Source: Syntrophaceae bacterium (GTDB lineage: Bacteria > Desulfobacterota > SM23-61). Taken from it: a stretch of 8,682 bases of DNA. The notes beneath the pieces were generated by a model, which saw only the letters and a list, made by a program, of their open reading frames with translations, was not told the origin of the DNA and searched no databases. The DNA lies in the NCBI GenBank assembly GCA_003154025.1, contig PMCE01000174.1, positions 1 through 8,682 of the forward strand, written 5' to 3'. The translations under genes and the position numbers were made by a program. Positions 1 to 5,932 of the stretch are shown piece after piece; within the stretch, counting starts at the first letter, position 1; every line of letters starts with the position of its first letter.

Positions 1-354
1 AGCCCGGTCATCACCCAGCGCCTTGCAGGCCAGGAGCTCAAACCTGCGCCGCACAAAATTCAGGGCATCGGGGCCGGGTTCATTCCGGACACGCTGGACC
101 TTTCGATGGTGGATCGCGTGGAGAAGGTAACCAGTGAAGAGGCGATCCAGCATTCGAGACGGCTGGCTCGGGAGGAAGGAATCCTTTCGGGGATCAGTTG
201 CGGGGCGGCGATCGCCGCGGCGCTGCGGATCGCCAGTCTCAAGGAATTCGAGGGCAAGACCATCGTGACCATTCTGCCCGATGCGGGCGAGCGGTATCTC
301 AGCGGGGTGCTCTTCGAGGGGCTTTTCGACGAATCCGGACTTCCCCGGATATGA
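1..354 (+). CDS. cysK: Cysteine synthase A, C-terminal part (5' end outside window)
   Basis: The reading frame is open from base 1 to a TGA at 352-354 and gives about 117 residues of the C-terminal half of a PLP-dependent O-acetylserine sulfhydrylase, which makes cysteine from O-acetylserine and sulfide in the cytoplasm. Visible family motifs are SPVITQ at the start of the visible part, [16 protein letters not shown], the GISCGAA loop (the GISSGA loop of CysK, near the PLP ring), and the C-terminal [10 protein letters not shown]. The N-terminal half with the PLP lysine is outside the window, so activity cannot be judged. The next gene starts about 60 bases downstream on the same strand with no obvious terminator between them, so co-transcription is possible. 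A cystathionine beta-synthase-like member is the main alternative, but the GIGAGFIP and ERYLS motifs fit CysK better. Confidence 0.93.
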   Translation, partial: SPVITQRLAGQELKPAPHKIQGIGAGFIPDTLDLSMVDRVEKVTSEEAIQHSRRLAREEGILSGISCGAAIAAALRIASLKEFEGKTIVTILPDAGERYLSGVLFEGLFDESGLPRI

Positions 355-417
355 TCAAAAACTTGGGCTAGGCATTGGCGGGTGGGCTAGGAAAAAATTC
401 GGGAGAATCCGGGATTG

Positions 418-1209
418 ATGATGTCAGATGTTTTCGAAGAGATCGTGAAGATCAAGAACGAAGGACGGAAAGCCGCACTCGCCACGATCATTGCCACCAA
501 GGGCTCAACCCCCCGCGAAATGGGGGCCAAAATGCTCATCCGCGAGGACGGATCGATCTCGGGGACGATCGGCGGGGGCTGCCTGGAGGCCGAGGTCTGG
601 CAGCAGGCGGTGGAGGTGATGAAGACCGAGAGGCCCAGGAGCGTTCACATGGATCTGAGCGGAAGAGAGGCGGAGGAGAGCGGGATGATTTGCGGCGGAG
701 TGATGGACCTTTACATCGAGCCGGTCATTCCGTCGCCGGTCGTCCACTTTTTCGGCGGGGTGCACATCTCCCTTTTCGTCTCCAAGCTCAGCGTCATGGT
801 GGGATTCAAGGTCGTCATCATCGACGACCGCCAGCAGTTTGCCAACAAGGAACGTTTCCCTGAAGCCGAACAGGTAATCGCCGAAGAGTTTCCCTTCGTC
901 TTCGAAAAACTGCCGGTGAATCGGGCCAGCTACCTGGTTATCGTAACCCGCGGCCACGCTTACGATCAGGAGGTCCTCCAGTGGGCCTTGACCACGGAGG
1001 CTAAGTACATCGGCATGATCGGCAGCCGGAAAAAGATCCAGACCATCTACGCCAATCTCAAGGAAAAGGGTGTGGGAGCGGAAAGACTGAAAAGGGTGCA
1101 TACGCCCATCGGGCTCCCGATCGGGGCCCTTACCCCTGAGGAGATCGCTGTGAGCATTATTGCCGAGATGATTCATGTGCGCCGCGGAAACCAGGGAGGG
1201 AGAATATGA
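418..1209 (+). CDS. XdhC/CoxI-family protein (molybdenum hydroxylase maturation factor)
   Basis: This is a 263-residue protein of the XdhC/CoxI family. Known members bind molybdenum cofactor and help its sulfuration and insertion into xanthine dehydrogenase-type enzymes. The N-terminal domain (about residues 15-105) has KGSTPREMGAKM, the IGGGCLEAEVW block (Cys55) and the MICGG block (Cys92). The C-terminal Rossmann-like domain (about 108-255) has VHFFGGVHISLFVSKL, VVIIDDR, VTRGHAYD (residues 176-183) and IGMIGSRKK (198-206). The usual GAGH nucleotide-binding turn reads GGVH here. Three tandem starts are possible (TTG 415, ATG 418, ATG 421). I chose ATG 418 because GGGAGA at 401-406 lies 11 bases upstream. 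The TGA stop overlaps the next gene's ATG (ATGA, 1206-1209), so the two are probably translated together. No molybdenum hydroxylase is visible in the window. Confidence 0.9.
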   Translation: MMSDVFEEIVKIKNEGRKAALATIIATKGSTPREMGAKMLIREDGSISGTIGGGCLEAEVWQQAVEVMKTERPRSVHMDLSGREAEESGMICGGVMDLYIEPVIPSPVVHFFGGVHISLFVSKLSVMVGFKVVIIDDRQQFANKERFPEAEQVIAEEFPFVFEKLPVNRASYLVIVTRGHAYDQEVLQWALTTEAKYIGMIGSRKKIQTIYANLKEKGVGAERLKRVHTPIGLPIGALTPEEIAVSIIAEMIHVRRGNQGGRI

Positions 1210-2225
1210 TGGAAGGGAAACACCACGCCGTGGCGCTCCTTTCCGGGGGACTGGATAGTTCGCTGGCGGTTAAGATGATGATCGACCAGGGAATCGCCGT
1301 CTCCGCCGTGCATTTTACCAGCCCCTTCTGTAATTGCACGTCGAAAAACGCCGGCTGTAAGAACCAGGCGGTGAAAGTCGCCCGGGAATTCGGGGTTCCG
1401 ATCCGGGTTATTCATAAGGGGATGGATTACATGAGGATGGTGCAAAACCCTCCCCACGGACATGGCCGGGGTATGAATCCGTGCATCGATTGCCGGATCT
1501 ACATGCTGAAAAAAGTCAAAGAAATGATTGCCGGCAACGGAGGATCTTTCGTCATTACCGGGGAGGTCCTCGGGCAAAGGCCGATGTCTCAGCACCGGGC
1601 GGCCATCGGGCTGATCGAGAGGGAGAGTGGACTGGAAGGGCTCATCCTGAGGCCCTTGTCAGCCCAGCATTTCCCGCCCACAGTCCCGGAGCGGGAGGGA
1701 TTCGTGGATCGGCAAAAACTCCTCTCCTTTTCCGGCCGGTCGAGAAAGCCGCAGATCGACCTGGCGGCCAGGCTGGGAGTGAAAGACTACCCCTGCCCGG
1801 CGGGCGGATGTTTGCTGACGGACCCTGTGATTTCGGCCCGGTTGCGCGACCTCTTCGCCCATGTTCCCGATTACGAGCTGGCGGATTTGCATCTTTTGAA
1901 GATCGGGAGACATTTCCGTCTCCGCCCGCACCTCAAGCTCATCCTGGGGAGAGATAAGCCCGAGAACGATCATCTTCGGTCTATGGCCAGGCCTGGGATG
2001 GGGGTCTACAAACCCGTTGATTTTCGGGGGCCCACCTGCCTGGCCGCCGGAAACCCGGACTCGCAAGCGGACCGGATGATCGGAGAACTGATAGCCGGAT
2101 ACAGTAGGGAAGAAAAATCCCGGTATCAGATAAAGAAGGAGATCCCGGGGGGAGAGGAATCGGAATTTTTCGTGGATCAAAAATTTAGCAAAGAAGCAGC
2201 GGCCCGGCTTCAAATAGGCGGCTAA
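1206..2225 (+). CDS. ThiI/MnmA-like PP-loop ATPase, predicted sulfurtransferase (tRNA thiolation type)
   Basis: This 339-residue protein starts with the PP-loop ATP-pyrophosphatase motif SGGLDSS (residues 13-19). That motif is typical of enzymes that adenylate an RNA base or a small molecule before sulfur or nitrogen transfer (ThiI, MnmA, TtcA, QueC). Cysteines are clustered: Cys42, Cys44 and Cys51 near the N-terminus, a CxxC in NPCIDC (Cys93/Cys96), and PCPAGGC (Cys197/Cys202). These could be catalytic persulfide or metal-binding sites. There is no THUMP domain, unlike classical ThiI. A C-terminal segment around LILGRDKPEND (246-255) recalls the NFACT-R/DUF814 RNA-binding motif seen in relatives. 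AGGGAGGG at 1193-1200 precedes ATG 1206 by 5 bases, and ATG 1209 is an alternative start. The gene is coupled to xdhC by a 4-base overlap. The role in tRNA thiolation is inferred, and the real substrate cannot be read from the sequence. Confidence 0.8.
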   Translation: MMEGKHHAVALLSGGLDSSLAVKMMIDQGIAVSAVHFTSPFCNCTSKNAGCKNQAVKVAREFGVPIRVIHKGMDYMRMVQNPPHGHGRGMNPCIDCRIYMLKKVKEMIAGNGGSFVITGEVLGQRPMSQHRAAIGLIERESGLEGLILRPLSAQHFPPTVPEREGFVDRQKLLSFSGRSRKPQIDLAARLGVKDYPCPAGGCLLTDPVISARLRDLFAHVPDYELADLHLLKIGRHFRLRPHLKLILGRDKPENDHLRSMARPGMGVYKPVDFRGPTCLAAGNPDSQADRMIGELIAGYSREEKSRYQIKKEIPGGEESEFFVDQKFSKEAAARLQIGG

Positions 2226-2248
2226 GGGGATGAAAGATCCGCCTTAGC
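2221..2248 (+). other. Stem-loop spanning the stop codon of the PP-loop gene
   Basis: GCTAAGG (2221-2227) pairs with CCTTAGC (2242-2248). Inside it GGAT (2228-2231) pairs with ATCC (2237-2240), around a GAAAG loop with one bulged G at 2241. The result is an 11-bp stem that includes the TAA stop. No T-run follows, so a simple intrinsic terminator is doubtful. It may be a 3'-end stabilising hairpin or the first helix of a longer structured leader, since AAGGG/CCCTT (2255-2259/2269-2273) follows. The rest of the 2226-2404 gap holds no gene that I can support. Confidence 0.5.
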
Positions 2249-2353
2249 ACCGCAAAGGGGCTGGGGGACCCTTCAAGGCCGCCGGGAAAAGAATCGGGCA
2301 ACCAGTTCAAAGATATTCTCCTTCGGGTAACGGATAACTAAAATTTGCTTGGA

Positions 2354-2369
2354 AAGCACTTTTGTGCTT
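2354..2369 (+). repeat. Short perfect inverted repeat upstream of the DsbC-like gene
   Basis: AAGCAC and GTGCTT flank a TTTT spacer, 35 bases upstream of the DsbC-like start. It could be an operator or a small RNA hairpin. It is not a typical terminator because no T-run follows. A convincing sigma-70 promoter is not visible beside it: TTGCTT at 2345 has no well-spaced -10 partner. Confidence 0.35.
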
Positions 2370-2404
2370 CAATATAGGTTAAACCAAGAAGAAAAGGTGG
2401 ACCG

Positions 2405-3211
2405 ATGAAGAGATTTTCTATTCTCCTGGGGCTGATGGTATTTTTATTCTCCGTTCTTTTGCAGATGAATTCCGATGGCCCCCTGGCCCTCGATCAATCC
2501 GGCTGTGAAATGGATTGTCAAAAATGCCATACCATAACGAACCAGGAGGCCAAGGAAATTCTCCAGAATATGAAGATTCCGGGGGAGGAGATCATCAAGG
2601 TTCAATTGAGCCCGGTGAAGGGGCTCTGGGAAGTCTCTTTCATAAATAAAGGGAAACCCACGGTGGTCTATGTGGACTTTTCCAAATCCTTTATCCTCCC
2701 GGGCCCGGTGGTCGAGATCAAGGGCGGCAAGAACAAGACCCAGGAACGGCTCGCCAAAATACAAGAGAGCAGAAGGGTAGATTTTTCGAGGATCCCCCTG
2801 AATCAAGGCCTGGTCATGGGCGATGTCCTGGCTCCCCATAAGGTGGCGGTCTTTACTGACCCGGAATGCAATTTCTGCGAAAATCTCCATAAAGAGATGA
2901 AGCAGGTTCTTCAGGAGAGAAGAGATATCGTTTTCTATGTTCTTCTCTATCCCTTAAGTTTCCACAAAGATGCTTACTGGAAATCGAAGAGTATCCTCTG
3001 CAACCGGTCCCTGAAGATGCTCGATGAGGCCTTCGCCCGGAAAGAGATCCCCCGTCTGGAGTGCGAAACCAAAGAAATTGATGCCAACATAAGACTTGCC
3101 GAGGCTTTGGGGATAACCGGGACTCCAACCCTGGTGCTGCCCGACGGAAGGGTCCATTCCGGCACCCTGCCAGCCAAGCAACTGATCGCTTTTATCCAGG
3201 GGAATCGATAG
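2405..3211 (+). CDS. DsbC-like periplasmic thioredoxin-fold protein with N-terminal CxxCH
   Basis: This 268-residue protein has a signal peptide (MKRF, then a hydrophobic stretch to about residue 22), so it should act in the periplasm. The C-terminal half is DsbC/DsbG-like. It has the active-site CxxC in DPECNFC (Cys155/Cys158), a cis-proline in TGTPT (Pro241), and a second cysteine pair (Cys199, Cys220) placed like the structural disulfide of DsbC. Family members isomerise or reduce disulfides, commonly as dimers through the N-terminal domain. The N-terminal region (about 45-120) has the small beta-rich look of that dimerisation domain. Just after the signal peptide sits GCEMDCQKCH, with a CxxCH at 38-42, which is a possible c-type heme site or a cysteine relay. 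The start is supported by AAGGTGG (2394-2400). No DsbD-like reductant partner is visible nearby. Confidence 0.85.
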   Translation: MKRFSILLGLMVFLFSVLLQMNSDGPLALDQSGCEMDCQKCHTITNQEAKEILQNMKIPGEEIIKVQLSPVKGLWEVSFINKGKPTVVYVDFSKSFILPGPVVEIKGGKNKTQERLAKIQESRRVDFSRIPLNQGLVMGDVLAPHKVAVFTDPECNFCENLHKEMKQVLQERRDIVFYVLLYPLSFHKDAYWKSKSILCNRSLKMLDEAFARKEIPRLECETKEIDANIRLAEALGITGTPTLVLPDGRVHSGTLPAKQLIAFIQGNR

Positions 3212-3243
3212 GGGCGTTTGCCAGCCTTCCGAGGATCCGCCCC
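3211..3243 (+). terminator. Possible weak terminator hairpin after the DsbC-like gene
   Basis: GGGGCG (3211-3216, overlapping the stop codon) can pair with CGCCCC (3238-3243), with a small inner CCT/AGG stem in the loop. It is followed by CCTTTG rather than a clean T-run, so termination is uncertain. Confidence 0.25.
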
Positions 3244-3321
3244 CCTTTGTCCCAAGAAGCACCCTTCCCCAGGAGCCTGTTTCTGGAATCTCTTTTCCCG
3301 GGTATTGCAAAATAGGAAAGG

Positions 3322-3591
3322 TTAAGTCTTTTTCAAAACCGTAAAATCCCCCTTCATCATCCCCCTGAAGCTGTAAAAAAGTTGAGGCCCTGGGAAATTG
3401 GGGAACCCAACCAAGGGAGATGCTTTTCCTATCCCGTAAAGGCGGGCTTCCGGGTCCTTCAGGAAGAAGACCTGTTTCCGGGTATCTTCAAATTTTTCAC
3501 TGCGGAGGGGAATCGGAAGAATTAGCCTTTCCACCCAATTCCCTTCCGTAAATACGGTTTTTCCCCCCCCCAAATAGGTAATAAACCCCAT
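3322..3591 (-). CDS. Hypothetical small protein, uncertain
   Basis: An 89-codon frame begins at ATG 3589-3591, directly after an in-frame TGA, and ends at TAA 3322-3324. I do not recognise the product. The composition is protein-like (VERLILPIPL, EKFEDTRKQVFFLKDPEARL), with no signal peptide or membrane span. The ribosome binding site is poor (only AGG about 9 bases upstream), and residues 8-10 are coded by the nine-G run, which may be error-prone. It has no antisense coding partner that would explain it as a shadow, which is the main reason to keep it. It may be a real orphan or a decayed gene. Confidence 0.3.
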   Translation of the reverse strand: MGFITYLGGGKTVFTEGNWVERLILPIPLRSEKFEDTRKQVFFLKDPEARLYGIGKASPLVGFPNFPGPQLFYSFRGMMKGDFTVLKKT

Positions 3592-3662
3592 TCAAACCTA
3601 TTGTATTTATGCTCCATTATGGTAGGGGGTTTGGACTTATAACCAATCCTCGGGAAGGAGAA

Positions 3663-3782
3663 ATGAACAGAAAAGGGTGCGTCGGGAACTGCCGGAGGCG
3701 TCCCGAAGGCTGGAACTCAAACAGGGGAAAAGGGGTGAAATGGGGGGACCGGCCAGCCGCATCAAGGGAAGGTAATTATTGA
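3663..3782 (+). CDS. Possible 39-residue basic peptide
   Basis: ATG 3663 is preceded by a strong GGAAGGAG (3653-3660), and the frame runs 39 codons to TGA 3780-3782. The product is Arg/Lys/Gly-rich with two cysteines (Cys6 and Cys10) and no recognisable domain. Nothing beyond the ribosome binding site supports expression, and the composition is not convincing. Confidence 0.18.
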   Translation: MNRKGCVGNCRRRPEGWNSNRGKGVKWGDRPAASREGNY

Positions 3783-3835
3783 GGTGGGAAGTTTTGGTCT
3801 GACTACCCAAAGACCAAGAGAAGGGAAGGTCAAAA

Positions 3836-4543
3836 ATGGGTCGGAAATTCTTGAGGCCTTGGGCAGGGATCGTTTTTCTCCTTTTGTTTCTGGTAGCCGG
3901 CGATCTCACTAAGAAGGGGCCTGGGGAAGTTGCACCCATAATCCATGGCGATTTGCAAGAAGAGAATGAACTCACTCTTCCCCCTGAGGAGCCGTTGCCT
4001 AGATGGTTGTCGATGATCACCGAAGACATAGCCTGCGAACTTGGCGTCTCACCCCATCTGGTAAAATCGATCATCTGGACGGAATCCCAGGGAGACCCCC
4101 GGAAGGTATCTCCCAGGGGAGCCAAAGGATTGATGCAAATAATGCCCGTGGTGGCGCAACAATACAAGGTCTCCGACCCTTACGATCCAGCGGCCAATAT
4201 CCGCGCGGGGGTTCAGTATTTCTGCAATCTTCTGGAGGAGTTTTCCGGCGACATTCCCTTGGCATTGGCGGCCTACAATGCCGGACCGACGGCCGTTCGG
4301 AAATACCGGGGGATCCCTCCCTTTATGGAAACGCAGGCATTTGTTAAGAAGGTGAGCGACTTATTCCAAGCGGCGGAGTCGATGCCCCCGTTTCCTCTTT
4401 TAGCCCCGATCGTCGGCCGGAGGGAGAGCTCGGAAACAGAGGAAAATTCCCCCGGGAAGATGACATTCAGGGGGAGCCCGAGGCTCCTGGCCTTCCTGTT
4501 GAAAAATATTCCCCCGGAAGCGCGGGAGGTCCAGGTTCAATGA
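3836..4543 (+). CDS. Lytic transglycosylase, SLT domain (Slt70/MltC-like fold)
   Basis: This 235-residue exported or membrane-anchored protein has an N-terminal hydrophobic segment (about residues 10-22). A single SLT domain (about 57-170) would cleave the glycan strands of peptidoglycan to 1,6-anhydro products in the periplasm. Motif I has the predicted catalytic Glu83 in IIWTESQGDP. It is followed by GAKGLMQIMP (95-104), the YDPAANIRAGVQYF block (116-129) and LALAAYNAG (142-150). The tail after about residue 180 is proline- and charge-rich with no recognised domain. The start is supported by AAGG about 6 bases upstream, and the 7-bp inverted repeat just before it may be regulatory. Its TGA overlaps the ATG of the next small gene (ATGA). 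No lipobox cysteine follows the hydrophobic segment, so it is more likely a signal anchor or cleaved signal than a lipoprotein. Confidence 0.9.
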   Translation: MGRKFLRPWAGIVFLLLFLVAGDLTKKGPGEVAPIIHGDLQEENELTLPPEEPLPRWLSMITEDIACELGVSPHLVKSIIWTESQGDPRKVSPRGAKGLMQIMPVVAQQYKVSDPYDPAANIRAGVQYFCNLLEEFSGDIPLALAAYNAGPTAVRKYRGIPPFMETQAFVKKVSDLFQAAESMPPFPLLAPIVGRRESSETEENSPGKMTFRGSPRLLAFLLKNIPPEAREVQVQ

Positions 4544-4707
4544 AATGCTCCGGGGATATTTTGCTCCTGATGATCGGAATCTTCTTTTCGGCCATAGGGG
4601 TCTTTTGGGGGTTCGATTGGAAGTTGCGGCCGGCAATCCACCTGGGGATCGACGCCCGCCTCGGGGGAGAGAATTCGGGGACTTTTTCTGTACGCTACCA
4701 GCGTTAA
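4540..4707 (+). CDS. Small single-span membrane protein, coupled to the transglycosylase
   Basis: A 55-codon gene starts at ATG 4540, overlapping the transglycosylase stop as ATGA, and ends at TAA 4705-4707. Residues 7-24 (ILLLMIGIFFSAIGVFWG) form a clear transmembrane helix. They are followed by WKLRPAIHLGIDARLGG and a polar tail ending SVRYQR. GGGAGG at 4524-4529, inside the upstream gene, is a good ribosome binding site 10 bases before the start. The overlap, ribosome binding site and membrane span together make a real, translationally coupled gene likely. I do not recognise the family. An accessory role near the cell wall enzyme is only suggested by position. Confidence 0.65.
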   Translation: MKCSGDILLLMIGIFFSAIGVFWGFDWKLRPAIHLGIDARLGGENSGTFSVRYQR

Positions 4708-4792
4708 GGGTTAGAATAAAAAATAGATAGCCTTCGCGGGGAAAGGGGAGCCCTGGCATCGTCCCCATCCGCATTCGAAAGGAAGAGAGGAA

Positions 4793-4993
4793 ATGGAAAA
4801 GATTAAAATTCAAGGCATGAGTTGCCAGCACTGCGTGATGTCCGTGACCAAAGCCTTGGGAAAGATCCCGGGGGTCAAGAACCTGAAGGTGGACCTGGTC
4901 AAGGGGGAGGCGACTTTCGAGAACACCCAGAATGTGGCCCGGGAAAACATCCGCAAAGCGGTGGAAGACGCCGGCTACACCGTGACGGGTTGA
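4793..4993 (+). CDS. Heavy-metal-associated (HMA) domain protein, CopZ-like
   Basis: This 66-residue protein is a complete ferredoxin-like HMA domain. The metal-binding loop is GMSCQHC (Cys11 and Cys14), followed by CVMSVTKALGKIPGVKNL and ending in VEDAGYTVTG. Stand-alone HMA proteins bind Cu(I), or sometimes other soft metals, in the cytoplasm and pass it to P-type ATPases. The start is supported by GAGAGG at 4785-4790. No copper ATPase or CsoR/CueR regulator is visible next to it. The Rrf2 gene begins 67 bases downstream from its own promoter, so an operon with it is not required. Metal specificity cannot be read from the sequence, although the CxxC with a following MSV is typical of copper chaperones. 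Confidence 0.88.
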   Translation: MEKIKIQGMSCQHCVMSVTKALGKIPGVKNLKVDLVKGEATFENTQNVARENIRKAVEDAGYTVTG

Positions 4994-5005
4994 ACGCCGT
5001 TTATC

Positions 5006-5034
5006 TTGACATTTTTGGTAAGGTTTTATATAAG
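5006..5034 (+). promoter_or_regulatory. Sigma-70-type promoter for the Rrf2 gene
   Basis: TTGACA (5006-5011) and TATAAG (5029-5034) are separated by 17 bases. Transcription would start near 5041, about 20 bases before the Rrf2 start codon. A GAGGCGGAGGCGAT stretch (5046-5059) fills most of the short leader and contains the ribosome binding site. Confidence 0.65.
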
Positions 5035-5045
5035 GACTCCATATC

Positions 5046-5059
5046 GAGGCGGAGGCGAT
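5046..5059 (+). repeat. 14-base repeat GAGGCGGAGGCGAT, copy 1 (Rrf2 leader)
   Basis: This 14-base sequence lies between the Rrf2 promoter and its ATG and occurs again, identical and in the same orientation, at 5782-5795 in the DUF39 leader. GGAGG here would serve as ribosome binding site. The second copy has no convincing gene behind it, which leaves room for an operator function. Confidence 0.5.
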
Positions 5060-5060
5060 C

Positions 5061-5498
5061 ATGAGACTTTCCACCAAGAGTCGGTATGGAGTTCGAGCCG
5101 TGTTTGACATGGCCTACCATTCAGAAGGGGTTCCAACCCAGATCAAGGCAATCTCCCAACGCCAGGAGGTCACCCCCCGATACCTGGAACAGATCTTCCA
5201 GAAACTGAAGAGGGGCGGGATCGTGAAGAGCATTCGCGGCCCGAAGGGGGGCTATTATCTGGCGCGGAAGCCGGAGGAGATCGCGGTCGGGGATATCATC
5301 CGGGCCATGGAGGAATCGATCGAGCCCGTCTTCTGTGCTCGGTCCCCGAAAGGGCGCAGCCGCAAGTGCCGGCGCGAATCGAAATGCGTGGCCCAGGCGG
5401 TCTGGACCGAAGCCGGACGGCGCCTTCGGGATTATCTGGATTCGGTGTCCCTGGCCGAGATGTGTGGCATGGCCCGGGGCATGAGGATCGAGAAATAG
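5061..5498 (+). CDS. Rrf2-family transcriptional regulator (IscR/CymR-like)
   Basis: This 145-residue protein starts with the family signature MRLSTKSRYGVRAVFDMA. The winged-helix DNA-binding domain has IKAISQRQEVTPRYLEQIF (28-46) as helix-turn-helix and RGPKGGYYLAR (59-69) as wing. Three cysteines, Cys92, Cys103 and Cys109, lie where IscR binds its iron-sulfur cluster. The first spacing is longer than in E. coli IscR (10 intervening residues instead of 5), so a cluster is plausible but not certain. Family members sense Fe-S status, nitric oxide, or cysteine supply (CymR). Lying directly before a SAM-controlled homocysteine gene and downstream of cysK, a role in sulfur amino acid control is a reasonable inference. 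It has its own promoter, and GGAGG at 5051-5055 lies just upstream of the ATG. Confidence 0.9.
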   Translation: MRLSTKSRYGVRAVFDMAYHSEGVPTQIKAISQRQEVTPRYLEQIFQKLKRGGIVKSIRGPKGGYYLARKPEEIAVGDIIRAMEESIEPVFCARSPKGRSRKCRRESKCVAQAVWTEAGRRLRDYLDSVSLAEMCGMARGMRIEK

Positions 5499-5502
5499 GG
5501 CG

Positions 5503-5518
5503 GCCCTGGTTTCAGGGC
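5503..5518 (+). terminator. Possible terminator hairpin after Rrf2
   Basis: GCCCTG (5503-5508), loop GTTT, CAGGGC (5513-5518) form a perfect 6-bp GC-rich stem a few bases after the Rrf2 stop codon. There is no T-run, so it may only pause transcription or protect the 3' end. Confidence 0.35.
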
Positions 5519-5559
5519 ATGGATCTGCAGGAGGAAAATATAGCGAGGGGAAAATTTTC

Positions 5560-5589
5560 TTGACAAATATAATCGTGAATAAGTAATAT
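5560..5589 (+). promoter_or_regulatory. Sigma-70-type promoter of the SAM riboswitch/DUF39 unit
   Basis: TTGACA (5560-5565) is followed after 18 bases by TAATAT (5584-5589), in a locally AT-rich stretch. The start of transcription would be near 5596, a few bases before the first riboswitch helix at 5601, which fits well. Confidence 0.75.
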
Positions 5590-5600
5590 ACGATAAACAT

Positions 5601-5711
5601 CTTATCGCGAGTGGTGGAGGGACTGGCCCGAAGAAACCACAGCAACCGGTCCCGTGCAAAGCGGGATGCTGGTGCTAACTCCAGCAAGGTAAAGGTACCT
5701 TGGAAGATAAG
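5601..5711 (+). promoter_or_regulatory. SAM-I (S-box) riboswitch aptamer
   Basis: The sequence carries the S-box hallmarks in order. P1 is CTTATC (5601-5606) pairing perfectly with GATAAG (5706-5711). The conserved GGTGGAGGGACTGGCCC block comes next, then GAAACCACAGCAACC closing P2. The P3 stem CCCG/CGGG follows, then GGTGCTAACTCCAGCA. P4 is CAAGGTA (5685-5691) with TACCTTG (5696-5702), ending in GGAAGATAAG. SAM binding stabilises P1 in this class. It lies 220 bases upstream of the DUF39 homocysteine gene and directly before an intrinsic terminator, so it should turn that gene off when SAM is plentiful. Recognition rests on motif and pairing by eye, and the match is very good. Confidence 0.95.
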
Positions 5712-5731
5712 ATGGGGTGATGGGATTTTCG

Positions 5732-5766
5732 AGCCCCTTCTTATGAACCGAGAAGGGGCTTTTTTT
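5732..5766 (+). terminator. Riboswitch-controlled intrinsic terminator
   Basis: AGCCCCTTCT (5732-5741) pairs perfectly with AGAAGGGGCT (5751-5760) around a 9-base loop and is followed by a T-run. The upstream sequence 5707-5717, which includes most of the 3' strand of P1, can instead pair with 5734-5744 (10 of 11 positions) as an antiterminator. P1 formation with SAM therefore frees the terminator, the classic S-box OFF switch. Confidence 0.93.
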
Positions 5767-5781
5767 ATTCCGAAAAGAGGG

Positions 5782-5795
5782 GAGGCGGAGGCGAT
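5782..5795 (+). repeat. 14-base repeat GAGGCGGAGGCGAT, copy 2 (DUF39 leader)
   Basis: This copy is identical to 5046-5059 and lies 16 bases after the riboswitch terminator. It runs into an ATG at 5794, but the 60-codon frame that follows has an unconvincing composition and overlaps the DUF39 start, so I do not call it a gene. The leader 5767-5932 otherwise shows no gene. Confidence 0.45.
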
Positions 5796-5932
5796 GGATT
5801 GCGAGAGTGGCATGGAGAAGGAGGGTTGGGCTTGTTCGGGAAGGATAAAATCGCCTCAACCATTCATTCTTCTTTCCGGAGATCAGGGGGAAAAAAAGCT
5901 CGAAGCGAGGGGAAAAAAAGGAGCGAAAGGAA

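Larger units (their letters stand above)
3212..3835. other. Gene-poor stretch of about 620 bases
   Basis: No confident gene lies between the DsbC-like gene and the transglycosylase. The stretch contains a minus-strand 89-codon frame (3322-3591) and a 39-codon plus-strand frame with a good ribosome binding site (3663-3782), both listed separately with low confidence. It also contains a run of nine C (3563-3571). An inverted repeat, TTGGTCT (3794-3800) and AGACCAA (3811-3817), lies just before the transglycosylase gene and could be an operator or a leader hairpin. I recognise no riboswitch or mobile element here. Confidence 0.5.

Noticed and set aside
505..1176. A 223-codon minus-strand frame opposite the XdhC gene
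   Set aside because: No recognisable domain, composition rich in His, Asp and Leu as expected for an antisense reading of the xdhC gene.
2221..2345. Resemblance to a c-di-GMP (GEMM-I) riboswitch: a GAAA-containing hairpin loop followed by CGCAAAG upstream of a gene with a CxxCH motif
   Set aside because: The second conserved helix with its GGTAGC...GGGTTACC pattern is missing, and the first conserved segment (GCAAACC) is absent. The match is limited to a few bases.
3637..4167. A 176-codon minus-strand frame overlapping the transglycosylase start
   Set aside because: Half of it lies opposite the clear SLT gene, it has no recognisable motif, and it covers the ribosome binding sites of the plus-strand genes.
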